The position numbers and the translations under genes were made by a program. Positions 12,811 to 24,206 of a stretch of DNA of 64,000 nt are shown in pieces; the first letter of the stretch is position 1, and each line of letters begins with the position of its first letter. Below the pieces are notes generated by a model. That model made no database searches and was not told the DNA's origin. It saw only the letters and a list, made by a program, of their open reading frames with translations. The stretch is from Amoebophrya sp. A120 (Eukaryota > Sar > Dinophyceae > Syndiniales > Amoebophryaceae): assembly GCA_905178155.1 (NCBI GenBank), contig CAJINV010000020.1, positions 434,001-498,000 on the forward strand, written 5' to 3'.

Positions 12811-14559
12811 ATGGAGTCGTCTTTTCTCAACAATGTGTACATTCTTTCGCCGAAACCGAGTTTCTTCGAGCTTTCGCAGGCGGAGCAGATTGGGCACGGG
12901 CTGCACGCGGCGCTGCAGCACGTGGTCCGGGTCCTTCGTGACCGGTGGGTCTTGTGGGCTGTCGAAAGCGGGGTCGACGACGTGTGGGAAGAATCGACGA
13001 GCAGCTATTCGAAGTTCTTTGGTTGGCTTCTTTCAAAGCTGGTGCAGCGTCCGCAACTCGCGGAGACCATCGGCAGTGGCGTGCTAGAAGCCTGGTTTTT
13101 GTCGCGTCGCAGCTCCTTCTTCGGCGAGCACTTTTGGGGACTGCAGATGGAGCTCGCACCACTACAGGTGGGTAGTACTAGGTCATCTACTTCTCACCGT
13201 CCGTCATTTCAGGACCTGGGTGGAACAAGCTGGAAACAAATAGCAAAAAATGCAGTGGCAAGCCTGCAGCAAAAAATCGAGGGCGCACAAGATCGGTGCT
13301 GTCGCTTCGTCCACCCAGCGGATGCCGATTTGTTTGAGGCCCGACAACGAGAACGCCACACTATTTCCGCCCGTTGGTCCCCCTTGGATGCGGTAGAGCT
13401 CGAGAAGCGGCGCCAGCGGTTTACCCTTTCCGCCCGGGCGCGAGTACTGTTCGTTTTTTTGCAGGTCGTGTGGCCGGTGCTGGAAGCGCGCTGTCGGCAG
13501 GTGGTGGATCACTGGAAGCGGGAGTTTCGCGAAGACTTTGCGCAACTGGAACAGAGTTTGCGGAGGTTCCTTTTGGAGCGAAGAGCTGCCAAAGCCACTT
13601 CTACACGAGATGACAAGCTGCAGGTTGATGCGCTAGAGAAAGCCTGGGAAGAGGCCGTGGGACCCCAACCTAGTACTACAGCAGAGCTACGGGGCGATGA
13701 ACCTCCTCAAGGAGTTCCGGCGGGTCAGCACCAACCGAGGAGCCCCTCTCTCGTTGCAGGAACGCAACCAGGCGCAAGAACTCTAACGCCGGCCGAAGAT
13801 CACAGCGCGGGTCGTGATCGGAGCTTGATCGAAGTTGTACCAGAAGGCGTATCTTCTTCGAGGGAACAAACGTATTATCCCCTACTCCGGCCTGAAAACC
13901 TGAGGATAATTCTCCGTTACAGTCTCTACCGACTCCTGCAGTCTTCTCTTTTCATCTGTCGAGCGGTCCAGCTCCTGTTTCGCTTCGGCTACCTGTTCCA
14001 GCGCTGTGAGAGCTGGAGCTTCTTCCTGTGGCTTTTTCGCTTGCAAATGGTGCGGAAGCAATTCGCAGCGGCTGAACAGCTAAGGCTGCAGACTGAAAAC
14101 GCCGCTAAGCTGTTAGACGCGACAGAAAGAACGGCCGCAACAGTGGTAGGCCAAGACAATAAGGGGGCTGATGGTAGAAATCGGAACTACTCAGAAGCTC
14201 TTCGGCAGACGCTCTTCGACAAGCTCCAGGCCACCCCGCAAGCGCTTTTCTGGGCGGGATTATACGGACTGCAGTTTTACCAGTGGTTTGGCTCCAGGGC
14301 TGAGGAGTTGCAGCCCGCCGCGGAAGCAGAAATTCCGCCGCCCCCGAAGCCGCCGGCGCGGCTGAAAATACCAATCTATCAAGACCCGCGGATCTGTTCG
14401 CTTTGTCGTAAGGGGCGGAAGAACCCCGCACACAGCGTGTCGGGATTCATTTTCTGCTACAAATGTTTGGCGGAGTTCGTGGGCAGGAAGGGTTTCTGCC
14501 CGGCCACGCATCGGCCAATGGAAATCGCAGACATCAGGCAAATGAAACTGGCGCAGTGA
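12811..14559 (+). CDS. PEX12: Peroxisome biogenesis factor 12-like RING protein
   Basis: 582 aa. The C-terminal RING-like module is typical of PEX12: C529 and C532, then NPAHSVSGFIFCYKCL with C549 and C552, then GFCP with C563. As in known PEX12, several standard RING zinc ligands are missing. Hydrophobic segments upstream (around the motifs RVLFVFLQVVW and SWSFFLWLF) fit the Pex2/Pex12 membrane domain. PEX12 forms the peroxisomal E3 ligase with PEX2 and PEX10, which ubiquitinates the import receptor PEX5 for recycling. At 582 aa it is longer than typical PEX12 (about 350-400), mainly through a Pro/Ser/Glu-rich insert near residues 270-360. A 45-nt stretch at 13168-13212 has perfect GT-AG borders and is divisible by three, so it could be a mini-intron. 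No introner is present. Confidence 0.85.
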   Translation: MESSFLNNVYILSPKPSFFELSQAEQIGHGLHAALQHVVRVLRDRWVLWAVESGVDDVWEESTSSYSKFFGWLLSKLVQRPQLAETIGSGVLEAWFLSRRSSFFGEHFWGLQMELAPLQVGSTRSSTSHRPSFQDLGGTSWKQIAKNAVASLQQKIEGAQDRCCRFVHPADADLFEARQRERHTISARWSPLDAVELEKRRQRFTLSARARVLFVFLQVVWPVLEARCRQVVDHWKREFREDFAQLEQSLRRFLLERRAAKATSTRDDKLQVDALEKAWEEAVGPQPSTTAELRGDEPPQGVPAGQHQPRSPSLVAGTQPGARTLTPAEDHSAGRDRSLIEVVPEGVSSSREQTYYPLLRPENLRIILRYSLYRLLQSSLFICRAVQLLFRFGYLFQRCESWSFFLWLFRLQMVRKQFAAAEQLRLQTENAAKLLDATERTAATVVGQDNKGADGRNRNYSEALRQTLFDKLQATPQALFWAGLYGLQFYQWFGSRAEELQPAAEAEIPPPPKPPARLKIPIYQDPRICSLCRKGRKNPAHSVSGFIFCYKCLAEFVGRKGFCPATHRPMEIADIRQMKLAQ

Positions 14560-14846
14560 AGATCGGTGACTTCATTGCTTTGTCTGTACATCCTTGTGGT
14601 CTACATCTACTTCTTCGCTGGTGTTGCAGTGGACATCAACTGCGGTGTTCGACAAGAGGCTGCGATCTGGCTTTTGCTATTCAACGGTATGTTCTAGTAC
14701 TGTATGTTCCTTCGTGTTCGTGCAATAAACATACATGCTGGGATCATGTTGCCGGTCAGCATCTTCCTGACAAAATTGGAAAATCTCGGCTACTACAATC
14801 TGAATGAAGTCTAGAAAGGCATCACGGCAGAAGCTAGGAAAGTACT

Positions 14847-16505
14847 ATGAATGAGTGGCAGCAACTACGACGATGTCTTCCGCGTTTACGTCAACAACAA
14901 CATCTTCGTTCGTCAGTCCTGTTGGAGGTGTGCCGAACGATGAGGAAGTGCTGTGCTCCGCCGTCCCGCTACCCGAACCTGTCGAAAGCTAGTACAAGAG
15001 CTTTTTCCACGAAGGAGCGCCTAGCCACGAGACAACCCGTGGGGGCGTCCTCTCTGTCGTTCAACGATTCATCCAGAAGCGGTTTCTACTACTACCGCTG
15101 CGTGTTTACAAAGACCACCGGTCCTCTCGGGACCACCGCAGCAAGAGGGGGAATCCCGTCGGGAATTCTTTTTCAACTGTCACGCGCCATGTCAGCGCTA
15201 TCTGTAGGAACAGCTCCCGGCGGTACTGCCGCTACGAATGTAGTTTCGTCCATTCAGAAACTCCCTGCCTCCAAGGCGCGAGCCCTCGCTGCGGTCGCAC
15301 AGATGACAACGACCTCGGATCACGAGCAAAATTTCCAGACGGCAGAAGCGCTCGTGAAACGCGCAAAGAAGGAAAATGCGTCCATGGTGTTTTTTCCCGA
15401 GGCGTTCGCGTTTCTCGGGAATCACTTCACGGAGACCGTCGCGCAGGCGGAGCCGATTTTTCCGGGCGATTTTTGCGATACTACAAGAACCGGCGCACGA
15501 AATGATAATAACGGCGACATCCCAGCACTCCCAGAGCCAGAGGATCTTTTTACGGATGGACCAGTAGCATCGTCAGCATCTACTTCAACCGGCAAAGCCC
15601 GGTCATCTTCCCTGCCAGACCGTCGCTGGCTTCCGAGATACCTGCAGTTGGCAAAAGAGCATGAAATTTGGATCAGTTTTGGTGGCTATCACGAGCAGGC
15701 GGCGACAGACGAGGAACGGGACGACGAAAAAGCGGCGGCGGCGGAGCAGGGAATTGTAGTAACTTCTGATGGTAAAAGCAAAACCGTCAGTGGTAGTTCT
15801 GACACTTCTCAGATTGTTCCTATCCGCGTGTTCAACTCTCACCTCATCGTGAACAGCGAGGGCAAGATCGTCGCGCGGTACCGCAAGATCCACTTGTTTG
15901 ATGTGAGCATTCCGAACGGTCCGGTATTGATGGAGTCGAGGTACACGCAACCCGGTAAATTTGAGAAAGACAACCTTCTTGTCGTCCCGTCCCCCGTGGG
16001 GAACCTCGGGTTGACGACCTGCTACGATTTGCGGTTTCCCGAGCTGTACACGGTTTTGCGGGAGGAACTAAACGCGGAAGTGATGCTCGTCCCGTCCGCC
16101 TTTACCGTCCCGACCGGCCAGGCGCACTGGCACGTGCTGTTGCGGGCCCGGGCGATCGAGACGCAGTGCTTCGTCCTGGCCGCAGCCCAGTGCGGAAAGC
16201 ACAACGAAAAGCGGGCATCGTACGGCCACGCGCTGGTGGTGAGTCCTTGGGGGGAAGTATTGGCGGATTGCGGAGGAGAACGAGAGAGAAAAGAAAATGA
16301 AAACGTTGAAAACAAGGAAACGAGCAACACAACGCTAGTTGTGCCTCCTGTGTCTGTTTTCGCTTTTGAGTCCAAACTTGCTCTTGTCGAGATTGATACA
16401 CACGAATGCGACAAAATACGCGAAAAAATACCCGTGTTCATACATCGAGACACCGCTGGGATTTATGCGCGACGTAAAGATATTTTTGAGCCAAGAAGCG
16501 CATAG
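14847..16505 (+). CDS. Nitrilase-superfamily amidase (NIT1/deaminated glutathione amidase-like)
   Basis: 552 aa, one exon. The carbon-nitrogen hydrolase triad is complete: E185 in FFPEAF, K347 in YRKIHLFD and C392 in TTCYDLRFPELY. GQAHWHVLLRARAIETQCFV and YGHALVVSPWGEVLAD are the usual following blocks of the NIT1/NIT2 branch. Enzymes of this branch hydrolyse deaminated glutathione or omega-amides as metabolite repair. The first ~150 residues are Ser/Arg-rich and not part of the enzyme; they may be an organelle-targeting region or an over-long start, with an alternative ATG at 15189. Two low-complexity inserts (near residues 210-250 and 290-320) interrupt the domain between catalytic blocks. 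Confidence 0.9.
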   Translation: MNEWQQLRRCLPRLRQQQHLRSSVLLEVCRTMRKCCAPPSRYPNLSKASTRAFSTKERLATRQPVGASSLSFNDSSRSGFYYYRCVFTKTTGPLGTTAARGGIPSGILFQLSRAMSALSVGTAPGGTAATNVVSSIQKLPASKARALAAVAQMTTTSDHEQNFQTAEALVKRAKKENASMVFFPEAFAFLGNHFTETVAQAEPIFPGDFCDTTRTGARNDNNGDIPALPEPEDLFTDGPVASSASTSTGKARSSSLPDRRWLPRYLQLAKEHEIWISFGGYHEQAATDEERDDEKAAAAEQGIVVTSDGKSKTVSGSSDTSQIVPIRVFNSHLIVNSEGKIVARYRKIHLFDVSIPNGPVLMESRYTQPGKFEKDNLLVVPSPVGNLGLTTCYDLRFPELYTVLREELNAEVMLVPSAFTVPTGQAHWHVLLRARAIETQCFVLAAAQCGKHNEKRASYGHALVVSPWGEVLADCGGERERKENENVENKETSNTTLVVPPVSVFAFESKLALVEIDTHECDKIREKIPVFIHRDTAGIYARRKDIFEPRSA

Positions 16506-17353
16506 TGCAATAAGTAGTAACGGCGTCCTGCGCCGGCGCCGGGGCCAGCATTACTTTCGCTTTAAGAAGCACAATCCTTCACGTAGCTGCCACGCGCTAC
16601 AGAACTACCTTTCGAAGCACTGCAGGAAAAAAAGAGACTCGGTGTTCGTCAGAAATCACCGAAAACAGAAAAGCAAAAGTTGTGAAGCAGGCTCCTCGGT
16701 TACCTCGTAGATATTCCTCTTGACAAAAAGTAAAAGAAAAAGATCGGTCCTGGTCGCACAACGAGATAATCAACGCCCTTACACGTACAAAAACTACAAA
16801 AGTGTTGACATCTGCTATCGGTCGAACCTCGTACACACAAAGAAAAAAATTCGTTCGGGGCCTCGTCCGGGGTGAAGCATCTAGTGAGAAACCACGCGTA
16901 ACACGGCAAAATTGACACAGTCATCACTTTAACGTCGGTCTGCGTTCTTCCGTACAATATTGAATCGTCCAATATCAAATTGGTGGGGTACTATGCCGTC
17001 CTATCGAGATTTAGAATGGGAGAAAGATTTAGCAACTTTAGTTTGTACGATTCTACAGTGCTTTTTCGTTGTTTCCAAACAAACAATTTCTGCAGGTTCC
17101 TCGTGTTTCCTTCGTAGTACAGCCATTTATGACAACAAAGTCTTCCTCACCCGAGGATGCTTAACACTACGCAAAAACCACATCGAAACACAAAAGTTAT
17201 AAGGCGGAACAAATTAAAACGATCTAGTTCCATTTATTCAGAATTCCAATCTACCACGACGCACTTCTAGTGGTATATTTCCCAAGCAGCACTTCAACCG
17301 ATCTATATCTACTACTATTGGACTAAAAAGATTTTTTCATAAATTAGTAAATT
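16506..17353. other. Intergenic, no gene recognised
   Basis: 848 bp between the amidase and the CDPK. Short unsupported frames only; presumably holds the 3' UTR and the CDPK leader. Confidence 0.5.
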
Positions 17354-19722
17354 ATGGGTTGTGGCGCATCGAGTGCCGCAAAAACGGCGGCGGCCGGCGC
17401 TGCCTCCGACGGGCCGCAGGGCGGCAAACCGCAGAAGCAGGTCGGGCAGTTCGCGGCCGGGGATTTCGTGGGGGAGTCGAAGGGGAAAATCCACGATTTC
17501 TACGAGTTTGAGGAGAAGAAGCTCGGGCAGGGAACCTACGGGTCCGTGACCAAGGGCGTGCACAAGTCCACGAAGCAGATCCGGGCCGTGAAGTGCATCC
17601 CGAAGAGCACGATGAAGGGGAAGAAGAAGGGGAACGACGGCGAGATGCTGAACCGGGTGAAACAGGAGGTGGATTTAATGAAGAACTGCGACCACCCCAA
17701 CATCGTGAAACTGTTCGAGACCTTCGAGGACAGCCGAAATATCTACCTCTGCATGGAGCTCTGCCTCGGCGGCGAGCTCTTTGACCGCATCATCGCCTCG
17801 GGGCACTTCACGGAGCGGGAGTGCGCTTTGCTGATGCGACAAATCCTGGCCATCGTCCACTATTTACACGAGCAGGGCGTCATGCACCGCGACATCAAGC
17901 CGGAAAATTTCCTGCTCAAAGAGGACAACGCACCCATCGAGCAATCGACCGTGAAGATGATCGACTTCGGGCTCTCGGTGCGCTTCAAGCCCGGTGAGTT
18001 CAAGTCGACGAAAGCGGGCACGCCCTACTACGTGTCCCCCCAGGTCTTAGTCGGAAAATACGACCAGCTGTGCGACGTGTGGAGCTGCGGCGTGATCATG
18101 TACATCATGCTGTGCGGGTACCCGCCGTTTTACGGGGATAACGACGTGGACGTGCTCGCCCGCGTGCGCCTCGGCACCTTCACCTTCGTGCAGGCGGACT
18201 GGAAGAACGTCACTTCCGACGCGACAGAACTGATCACCAAGATGCTGAAAAAATCCCCCTCGGACCGGTTTACCGCCAGGCAGGCGCTTATGGATGCGTC
18301 AGGTTTGAAATCAACAAAGTTGAAATAACTTGTAATGCATAAAATCGATACCACTTGGAAGCCCAATTTCCAAGCTGTGCATGACAAATTTCGGCACCGT
18401 CTAAATCCAGTTTGTCATGCTGTTTAGGGACAGAAGGCATCTATTGTAATGCTACTTTAGCAGCTCTACCGCAGACCCCAAACAGGCTGACAGTCGGCCT
18501 CACTTGCCGCCCCTGCAAGAGAGGCACTCTGTGCCTTGCAATTTATGCATGAGAAATTGTTTGAACTTTGACGATTTCAATCCTGACAGTTCCATAGCCC
18601 TGGACCACATCTGGATCTCGCAGATGGCCCCGAAGTCCGCCTCGATCTTATCAACAGTAAAAATGTCTGGGTCTGGAAGAATCCAACTTGTCATGCTGAT
18701 TTTGGATTCTAAAAAAATCTGTATTGCATGAGCAGTAAAGAGAGTCCAAATTTTGCAGCACGGAAAGAGCATTTGCCATGCGGAATAGGCATCAGGAAGC
18801 CCTCTCAAAATCTGTGATGCTAGGGCATGCGTCACAGACTTGAGGAGTCATGCGAAATGTGCATGACAAACCCGGCACTCTTCCAGACCCAGACATTTTT
18901 ACATTTGATAGATCTCGCTGTCCGGCAACTTGGTGGGCCCGCTGACCGCCTTCCGAAACGGCAACAAGCTGAAGAAGGCCGCGCTCACCGTGATTGCGCA
19001 GCAAATGACCGACGACAGCACGAAGCAGCTGCGGGACTTGTTCCACCAACTCGACGCGGACAACGACGGAACTTTGACGATCGACGAGATCACCGAGGGC
19101 ATGGCCAAGGCGGGGCTGCAGGACAACAAGGAGCAACTGACGGAGCTCATCAAGCAGGTGGACAGCGACGGCAGCGGCAGAATCGACTACACCGAGTTTT
19201 TGGCCGCAACCATCGACAAGCGACACTACGCAAAGGAATCCGCATGCTACGCGGCGTTCAAGGTAAGTTTTTTTACCTAACGTTTAACAGTAATATGTAC
19301 ACTTTCTAGTGCGAATTCGATTTTTACGATTCCTATCGAGAGTTGGAATTTCTTCTTTACCTTGCATGATCCGATCTGGACGATGGTGGCACAAAAAGTG
19401 AAAATTCGAAATCATGAAGTTCAAGTTTGTGACGGGTCTTGTACTGAACAATCTATGCACAACAACTTTATGGAAGACTCAAAATTATAACCAACCACAG
19501 GTGTTCGACCAGGATGGCAATGGTTTTATCGACAAGCAGGAGCTGGCAAACGTGCTCGCGGACGGCGATCTGAGGTCAATGGTGTCACAGGAGATCGTCA
19601 CCGCAATTCTCGCGGACGCAGACGCTAACGGAGACGGGCAGATTGACTTTGAAGAGTTTATGGCCATGATGCAAAAAGACGAGGGCGGGGGCGGCGGACT
19701 CACCATCACACAGAGGAGGTGA
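17354..19722 (+). CDS. Calcium-dependent protein kinase (CDPK), 516 aa
   Basis: Exons 17354-18288, 18602-18648, 18916-19262 and 19501-19722 total 1,551 nt. The N-terminus MGCGAS fits N-myristoylation at Gly2 with palmitoylation at Cys3, suggesting membrane attachment. The kinase domain has the glycine loop LGQGTYGSV (57-65), K80, a Met gatekeeper (M134), HRD 178-180 and DFG 204-206. After the junction region come four EF-hands with loops DADNDGTLTIDE, DSDGSGRIDYTE, DQDGNGFIDKQE and DANGDGQIDFEE, all with good ligands. This is the classic plant/alveolate CDPK: calcium binding releases the junction helix from the kinase. The last intron (19263-19500) is GT-AG; the first two are introners of families D and A, placed just after the kinase domain and in the junction. 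Confidence 0.97.
18289..18596 (+). mobile_element. Introner, family D, in the CDPK gene
   Basis: Starts TATGGA and ends TCCATA, with arms GTCAGGTTTGAAATC and its near-complement. Flanks GCGCT (18284-18288) and GCCCT (18597-18601), one mismatch. Excision restores RQALDHIW in frame. It lies in the opposite orientation to the related copy in the galactokinase gene. Confidence 0.93.
18649..18910 (+). mobile_element. Introner, family A, in the CDPK gene
   Basis: Family A arms, ends TATCAA and TTGATA. Flanking repeat GATCT at 18644-18648 and 18911-18915. Excision gives SASISLSGN in frame. No GT-AG option. Confidence 0.95.
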
Positions 19723-21067
19723 GATGGTGTGAGGGAGCCACTAGGAATAATAGTAGAAGTACTTATGTTGACCGAGCAACTAAATCGTAGTCGTAAGATT
19801 GATATCAATCAAGTTTTTACAACATCAGCTTCTGCTTCACGGGCTTTGTTATAGAGAATTTCGGACTTATGCTGCTGATCCGTGCCGATTTGCGGCCTTG
19901 CGAAGACTGTTGCTTTGCAATGCAGCCCCGGTGCAGGAATGCGACGGAAATTTACAATTACGTTTTTTTGTTGGTCATCATTTGAAGTTATTGCACACAG
20001 TTTTCAAATCTATTACACTTATTTCACAATGACAACAGCAAACAGCTACAGCAAAGCTGCTTCTTCACGACTAGTTTACAGAAGGTAAAGGTATAGTTTA
20101 CAGTTCTTCTAGACCGGTAATCGTAGGACTAGGAGCTTCACAGCTGCCGAAACTAACAGGGGAGGAGTTTCGCATCGGACACAACTTTTAGAAGAACGGA
20201 CTAGAACTCCCCTTAAAATGAAAGTATTTGTACAATAAAAACCTAAAAATTTTGCACAGCTCACCACTTTTTTTTCTTCCCCCCAGTTAATGCACATTTT
20301 TCGAAAATGCTACATTTTTCTTTATTTTCTTTATCACGACGTCGAGACCAGTGCATTTGAAATTGACTCCTCTTGTCCTTCCATATTGCCGTTTTTGAAA
20401 TAACCGATCCACAAGGACCAGTTTGCGTTTTCTTACTTTACTTCTCCGTGGCTACTTACACGCGTTAGGGGTGGTGGCTCTGGCGGATTCAATGTACCAA
20501 GGCAAATCTACGCCTAGTGAGAGACACTCATTGTAGACAGCACGTGCTAGTAGTAATCGTGATACCGACGTCTGGGAGACTCTACTAGAGTGGAACAGCT
20601 GTGGCCCTTCCATACTTTTTTCCTGTAGTTGACAACTTTCAAAAAAGCAATCGTAGGCTCGAGGCGGAGATTTCTTTATGAAAATGCAAAAGAACAAGTA
20701 GATCTCGCATCGCACATGGATGTTTACAGGACTTTCTGAAATCAGTTTTATTTTTACCCCCGGCTTCTTCAACCTGATTCTGAATCTGATATATAATCTG
20801 TCAGAAACCTCCATTTCCTGGACGATGAAGGTCTATGGAGTCCCTCAATGCGGTATCATTGTTCAGAGCGTTGATGCGATCGGCGAGCTCCTCAATCCAC
20901 AGAGTGATGAAAATAGATCCAGCGTGCAAAGAAAGATTAGATCCAGAGCGAGACAGGAGCGAGAGGCACGCACTTCATCCACTGGTCCACTCTTCGCGAG
21001 AAGTTGCCTCGATCACACATAATGAATACCAAATGTCGGTGCGTTATGTCTCATATGTTCGTAAAAA

Positions 21068-21114
21068 TATCAAATCCGGACCCTGCGGCGGCGCGCGGCC
21101 ATGGCCGCCGGGTA
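21068..21114. repeat. GC-rich palindromic repeat, copy 1
   Basis: 47 bp identical to 22391-22437, centred on the 14-bp palindrome GCGGCCATGGCCGC. Followed by AATTGGTTTC, which is shared with copies 3 and 4. Confidence 0.9.
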
Positions 21115-22313
21115 ATTGGTTTCCGCTTTTTGGAAAATATCTTTTGCAACGCCACATTTGCAAGAACTAGGGCGCGCTTCACAGACACGCGATTGCTTTT
21201 GCTATTCCTATTTCTATGACTGCGCGAACGATTCGGGTTCGACTAAGCCCGCCCGCGCCTCTAGTTTACCGGCCCCCGCGTCGCCTACCCCCGGGGGACG
21301 GTGCTCAGCCCCCGCACGGCTTCTGCCTCCAGCGCATTCCTTGCTTGGGGCTTGCGCGCTCCCTCGCCTGCTGGGAATTAGATAGAAGCAAGCTTCCGGG
21401 CCTTTTCGATTTCCTTCTTCTTCGCAGGCAAAGAAGCCTACTGAAATTGGTTCGATTCGGGCGCGGAGTGTCTCCGGGGAGGGCCAGGAGCGCGCCCCGG
21501 GTAGAAGACCTTGGGCAGCGCTCTTCCCTGCCTAGGCACGTCTGGCGGCAGCTTGTGCGCCGGCTGCGGTCCTGGGCCTGGTCCTGGCGCTCAGGTGGAG
21601 AGAAGAGCGACGCAGAAGGCGCCAGCTGCCGCCGAATCGCCTGCGTTGCTTTTGGTTCTACATATGCTAAGGCATTTCCCCACGGTGGCAAGCTCGCGTC
21701 GGGCTATTTTCCGGGGTCGCAGCAAAAGCAATGCGCCGCAGCAAGGCAGCCCGGAACCGCTGCGGGGGCCTGTCATGCATGGTGGCATAGCTTCCAGGAA
21801 GCTGCTTGCGCGCCGGCCCTGCACAGAGAAGCCGTTTCGGCCGTGCCTGTAAATGTACCTACGGAGCCGAGCCAGCCTGCTGCCTGTGTGTCTGCTTCTA
21901 GATTCAGTTTCTCGCTTCCCTTCTCGTGACAAGCCGCGCGGCTTATTTCTTACTTTCGGAAAACGCTAGGACTAGGAGCCGTTGTCTCACTCCTAGTTTT
22001 TCTAATTTATTTCAACAAACCTCAGCGCGCTAGTGCTGGCGGTGAACGCCTAGAGCGCTCTTCCACCTTACAGCCCTGGCCCCCTTAAGTGCGGCCGTTC
22101 TCTAGTTATGTGGAATATTCCGCGCCGTTGTGCCCCCTCCACGGCGGCGCGAGATCCAGATAATACTGCTACTACAACTGCGAATGCTTTTACTATGGTA
22201 TGGCAGTGCTATGCATTTTACTGCTCCTACCACTTTTCATTAGTACTACAACTGCCTCCTACTACTACTGCCTCGCTATCGGGCGGTAACAGTGGCGCAG
22301 GATCCTGGTTTTG

Positions 22314-22355
22314 TCCCACTTTTCACCCATCCGGCCGGGCGGGTGAAAAGTGGGA
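22314..22355. repeat. Perfect 15-bp inverted repeat (hairpin)
   Basis: TCCCACTTTTCACCC at 22314-22328 is followed after 12 bases by its exact complement at 22341-22355. It lies about 35 bp before palindromic repeat copy 2. No neighbouring gene; function unknown. Confidence 0.8.
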
Positions 22356-22390
22356 TGACCACTTTTCGTCCGAATTTGTTACCCCGCTCA

Positions 22391-22437
22391 TATCAAATCC
22401 GGACCCTGCGGCGGCGCGCGGCCATGGCCGCCGGGTA
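22391..22437. repeat. GC-rich palindromic repeat, copy 2
   Basis: Identical 47-bp unit to copy 1, but without the AATTGG extension after GGGTA. Confidence 0.9.
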
Positions 22438-22496
22438 CTCTCAAATACATAATTAGCGGCCCATTCATAAGTCCAATACCATTTCACCTTTTGGCG

Positions 22497-22557
22497 CGCG
22501 GAACAACAAAACCTCATCGCGCGGAACAACACAACCGGAACAACACAACCTCATCGC
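22497..22557. repeat. Short tandem repeat of a GGAACAACA unit
   Basis: Three imperfect copies of CGGAACAACACAACC, two of them followed by CTCATCGC. Non-coding context. Confidence 0.7.
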
Positions 22558-23454
22558 AACGGTCGTTGGCGGAAGCGAACCGCCCCACAGTGTGGGGCGT
22601 TGAAAAGTACTTGAAGACGCAATAGCAGTACGGGTTTCTGTGGCAAGAAGGTAAGGACCCATACATTGCTTCAGAGGAAAGTCTGTCATGTGTGATCGTC
22701 TGCTCCCAAGAAGAACGCATGGAATGCTTTTTCTGCACTACTTAAGAACTAGAGCTACAACTTATTTACTTGAGCCTGAGCGGAGTTGCGTGCGGCTGGT
22801 CTAGATCGCGTCCCCACACCGGAAGGCGTGCGGCGCTTGGTGAAAGGCTGGTATCCCCCTGCAAAAGTGGGCGACGGGCAGTTTTCATAAGCGGGCCGCA
22901 TCTCTGCGTCGCGCACATAGAGAGATACTTACATATTGGACCATGTGTGGGGTGGCAGAGTGCAGCCCGTTCTCGGATAGAAAGCACCGTCGCCCCTTTT
23001 GCACTGCATAGACGCGTACTGCCGACAATTGAAAAACTTGGCGCCCCGGGCAGTGACATCGAGCGCCTAGAGGTACTTACTAAATCTGTCATGCTGTTTA
23101 AATTTATATGGACGGAGCTGGAGAACAAACTTCATAGACGAAAACAAAATCTGTGATGCTGAGACGTTGACCGCGATTACCGCCCAGACGTTCCGTTGCG
23201 CATGACAAATCTCTCTACCCGCCCGAATTCTCTCTAAGTACTTACTTACCCCTCCCCTCGTCGATGATAGAACACCACCAAAAACAAGAAAAGTCGCTTC
23301 AGAGTAATGAATAAGTAGGAGCTCACCACTCTCAGGAGGACTTCTTCGGGTATTGGGAAACGCCGGAGCTAGGTGAAGACGATGAGGGCGAGGAAGACGC
23401 TGGCGGAGATAGTAGCTCGGACGACGATGTAGATATGAGATTGCACAGGAAGAC

Positions 23455-23503
23455 GCGGCGGCGGCGCGCGGCCATGGCCGCCGGGTAATTGGTTTCTGGT
23501 GGA
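23455..23503. repeat. GC-rich palindromic repeat, copy 3
   Basis: Shares the core from GCGGCGGCGCGCGG through GGGTAATTGG and continues TTTCTGGTGGAC, a tail also seen in copy 4. Its left side differs from copies 1 and 2. Confidence 0.85.
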
Positions 23504-24206
23504 CAAATGCGCAGCCAGAAGGAGAAAATAGCAAGTCGTATGCATTTCCTGTTTTTCAAAAAAATTACAACTTCACTTTAAACCCTGCCCTTAACCTCCT
23601 CCGAAGCTCCAGATAAGACCACCCCCACGCCCGCCGCTCGTTAACAGTCGTATCGCAGGAGACACCGAGAGCACAGTAAGCACACCAGAAGACCTCCGAT
23701 CCGTAAGAGCAAGACCTGGATAAACACCATAACAGCCCGGAGTCCTTTTTTTCAAGTTTTTAACGTTTTCGACTACGAAGCCAGGTATAGATCCACGCCC
23801 CGCCAAAAGACCGAAGGAGGCATAGCTGCAGCACCGAGGCCTCGACCCGCCGCCCGAAGGCGGAGCACATCGACTCATGGTCGGAGGGCGTAGAAGACAG
23901 CGTGATGCAAAACTGCTGGAGACAACAACTCAGCACATGACACATCGCGAAATCCATGATGCAAACGATCAGCACACGATCTTCTTCACCCAGCCCCACG
24001 ATGTCGCTGCTCCACAACCTGTTCACAGCCAGCAACTCATCGATCTCCACGCATCCCCGATTTCAAACCCCTCCGAGCAGAGACGCTAGTACTTGCGGAG
24101 GCTTTAACGGAGGACTTGATCTTGAGGACAGGAAGGGCAGAACCGTTGCAACGCCCGCGGCGGACTTGTCGTGCGTGACAGCGTAGTTGTCGACAAAGTG
24201 GATGTG

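Larger units (their letters stand above)
19723..23328. other. Long non-coding stretch between CDPK and galactokinase loci
   Basis: About 3.6 kb without a gene I can support. The part from 21200 to 22100 is clearly richer in G+C than its surroundings and is open in several frames, including a 237-codon Arg/Ala-rich frame at 21216-21929 with no recognised domain. A pair of TTGTCATGC-like words at 23086-23100 and 23198-23210 could mark a decayed introner, but I could not find its ends. Confidence 0.4.

Noticed and set aside
21228-21462. tRNA T-arm-like words GGGTTCGACTAAGCCC and GGTTCGATTC
   Set aside because: Loop sizes or stems do not fit and I could not find matching acceptor, D and anticodon arms.
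21216-21929. 237-codon + frame in the GC-rich block
   Set aside because: Several frames on both strands are open here, composition is Arg/Ala/Ser-heavy, and no domain or splice context supports it.
23067-23255. Possible further introner around TTGTCATGC-like words
   Set aside because: No matching TAT...ATA ends or 5-bp repeat could be located, and there is no coding context to test.
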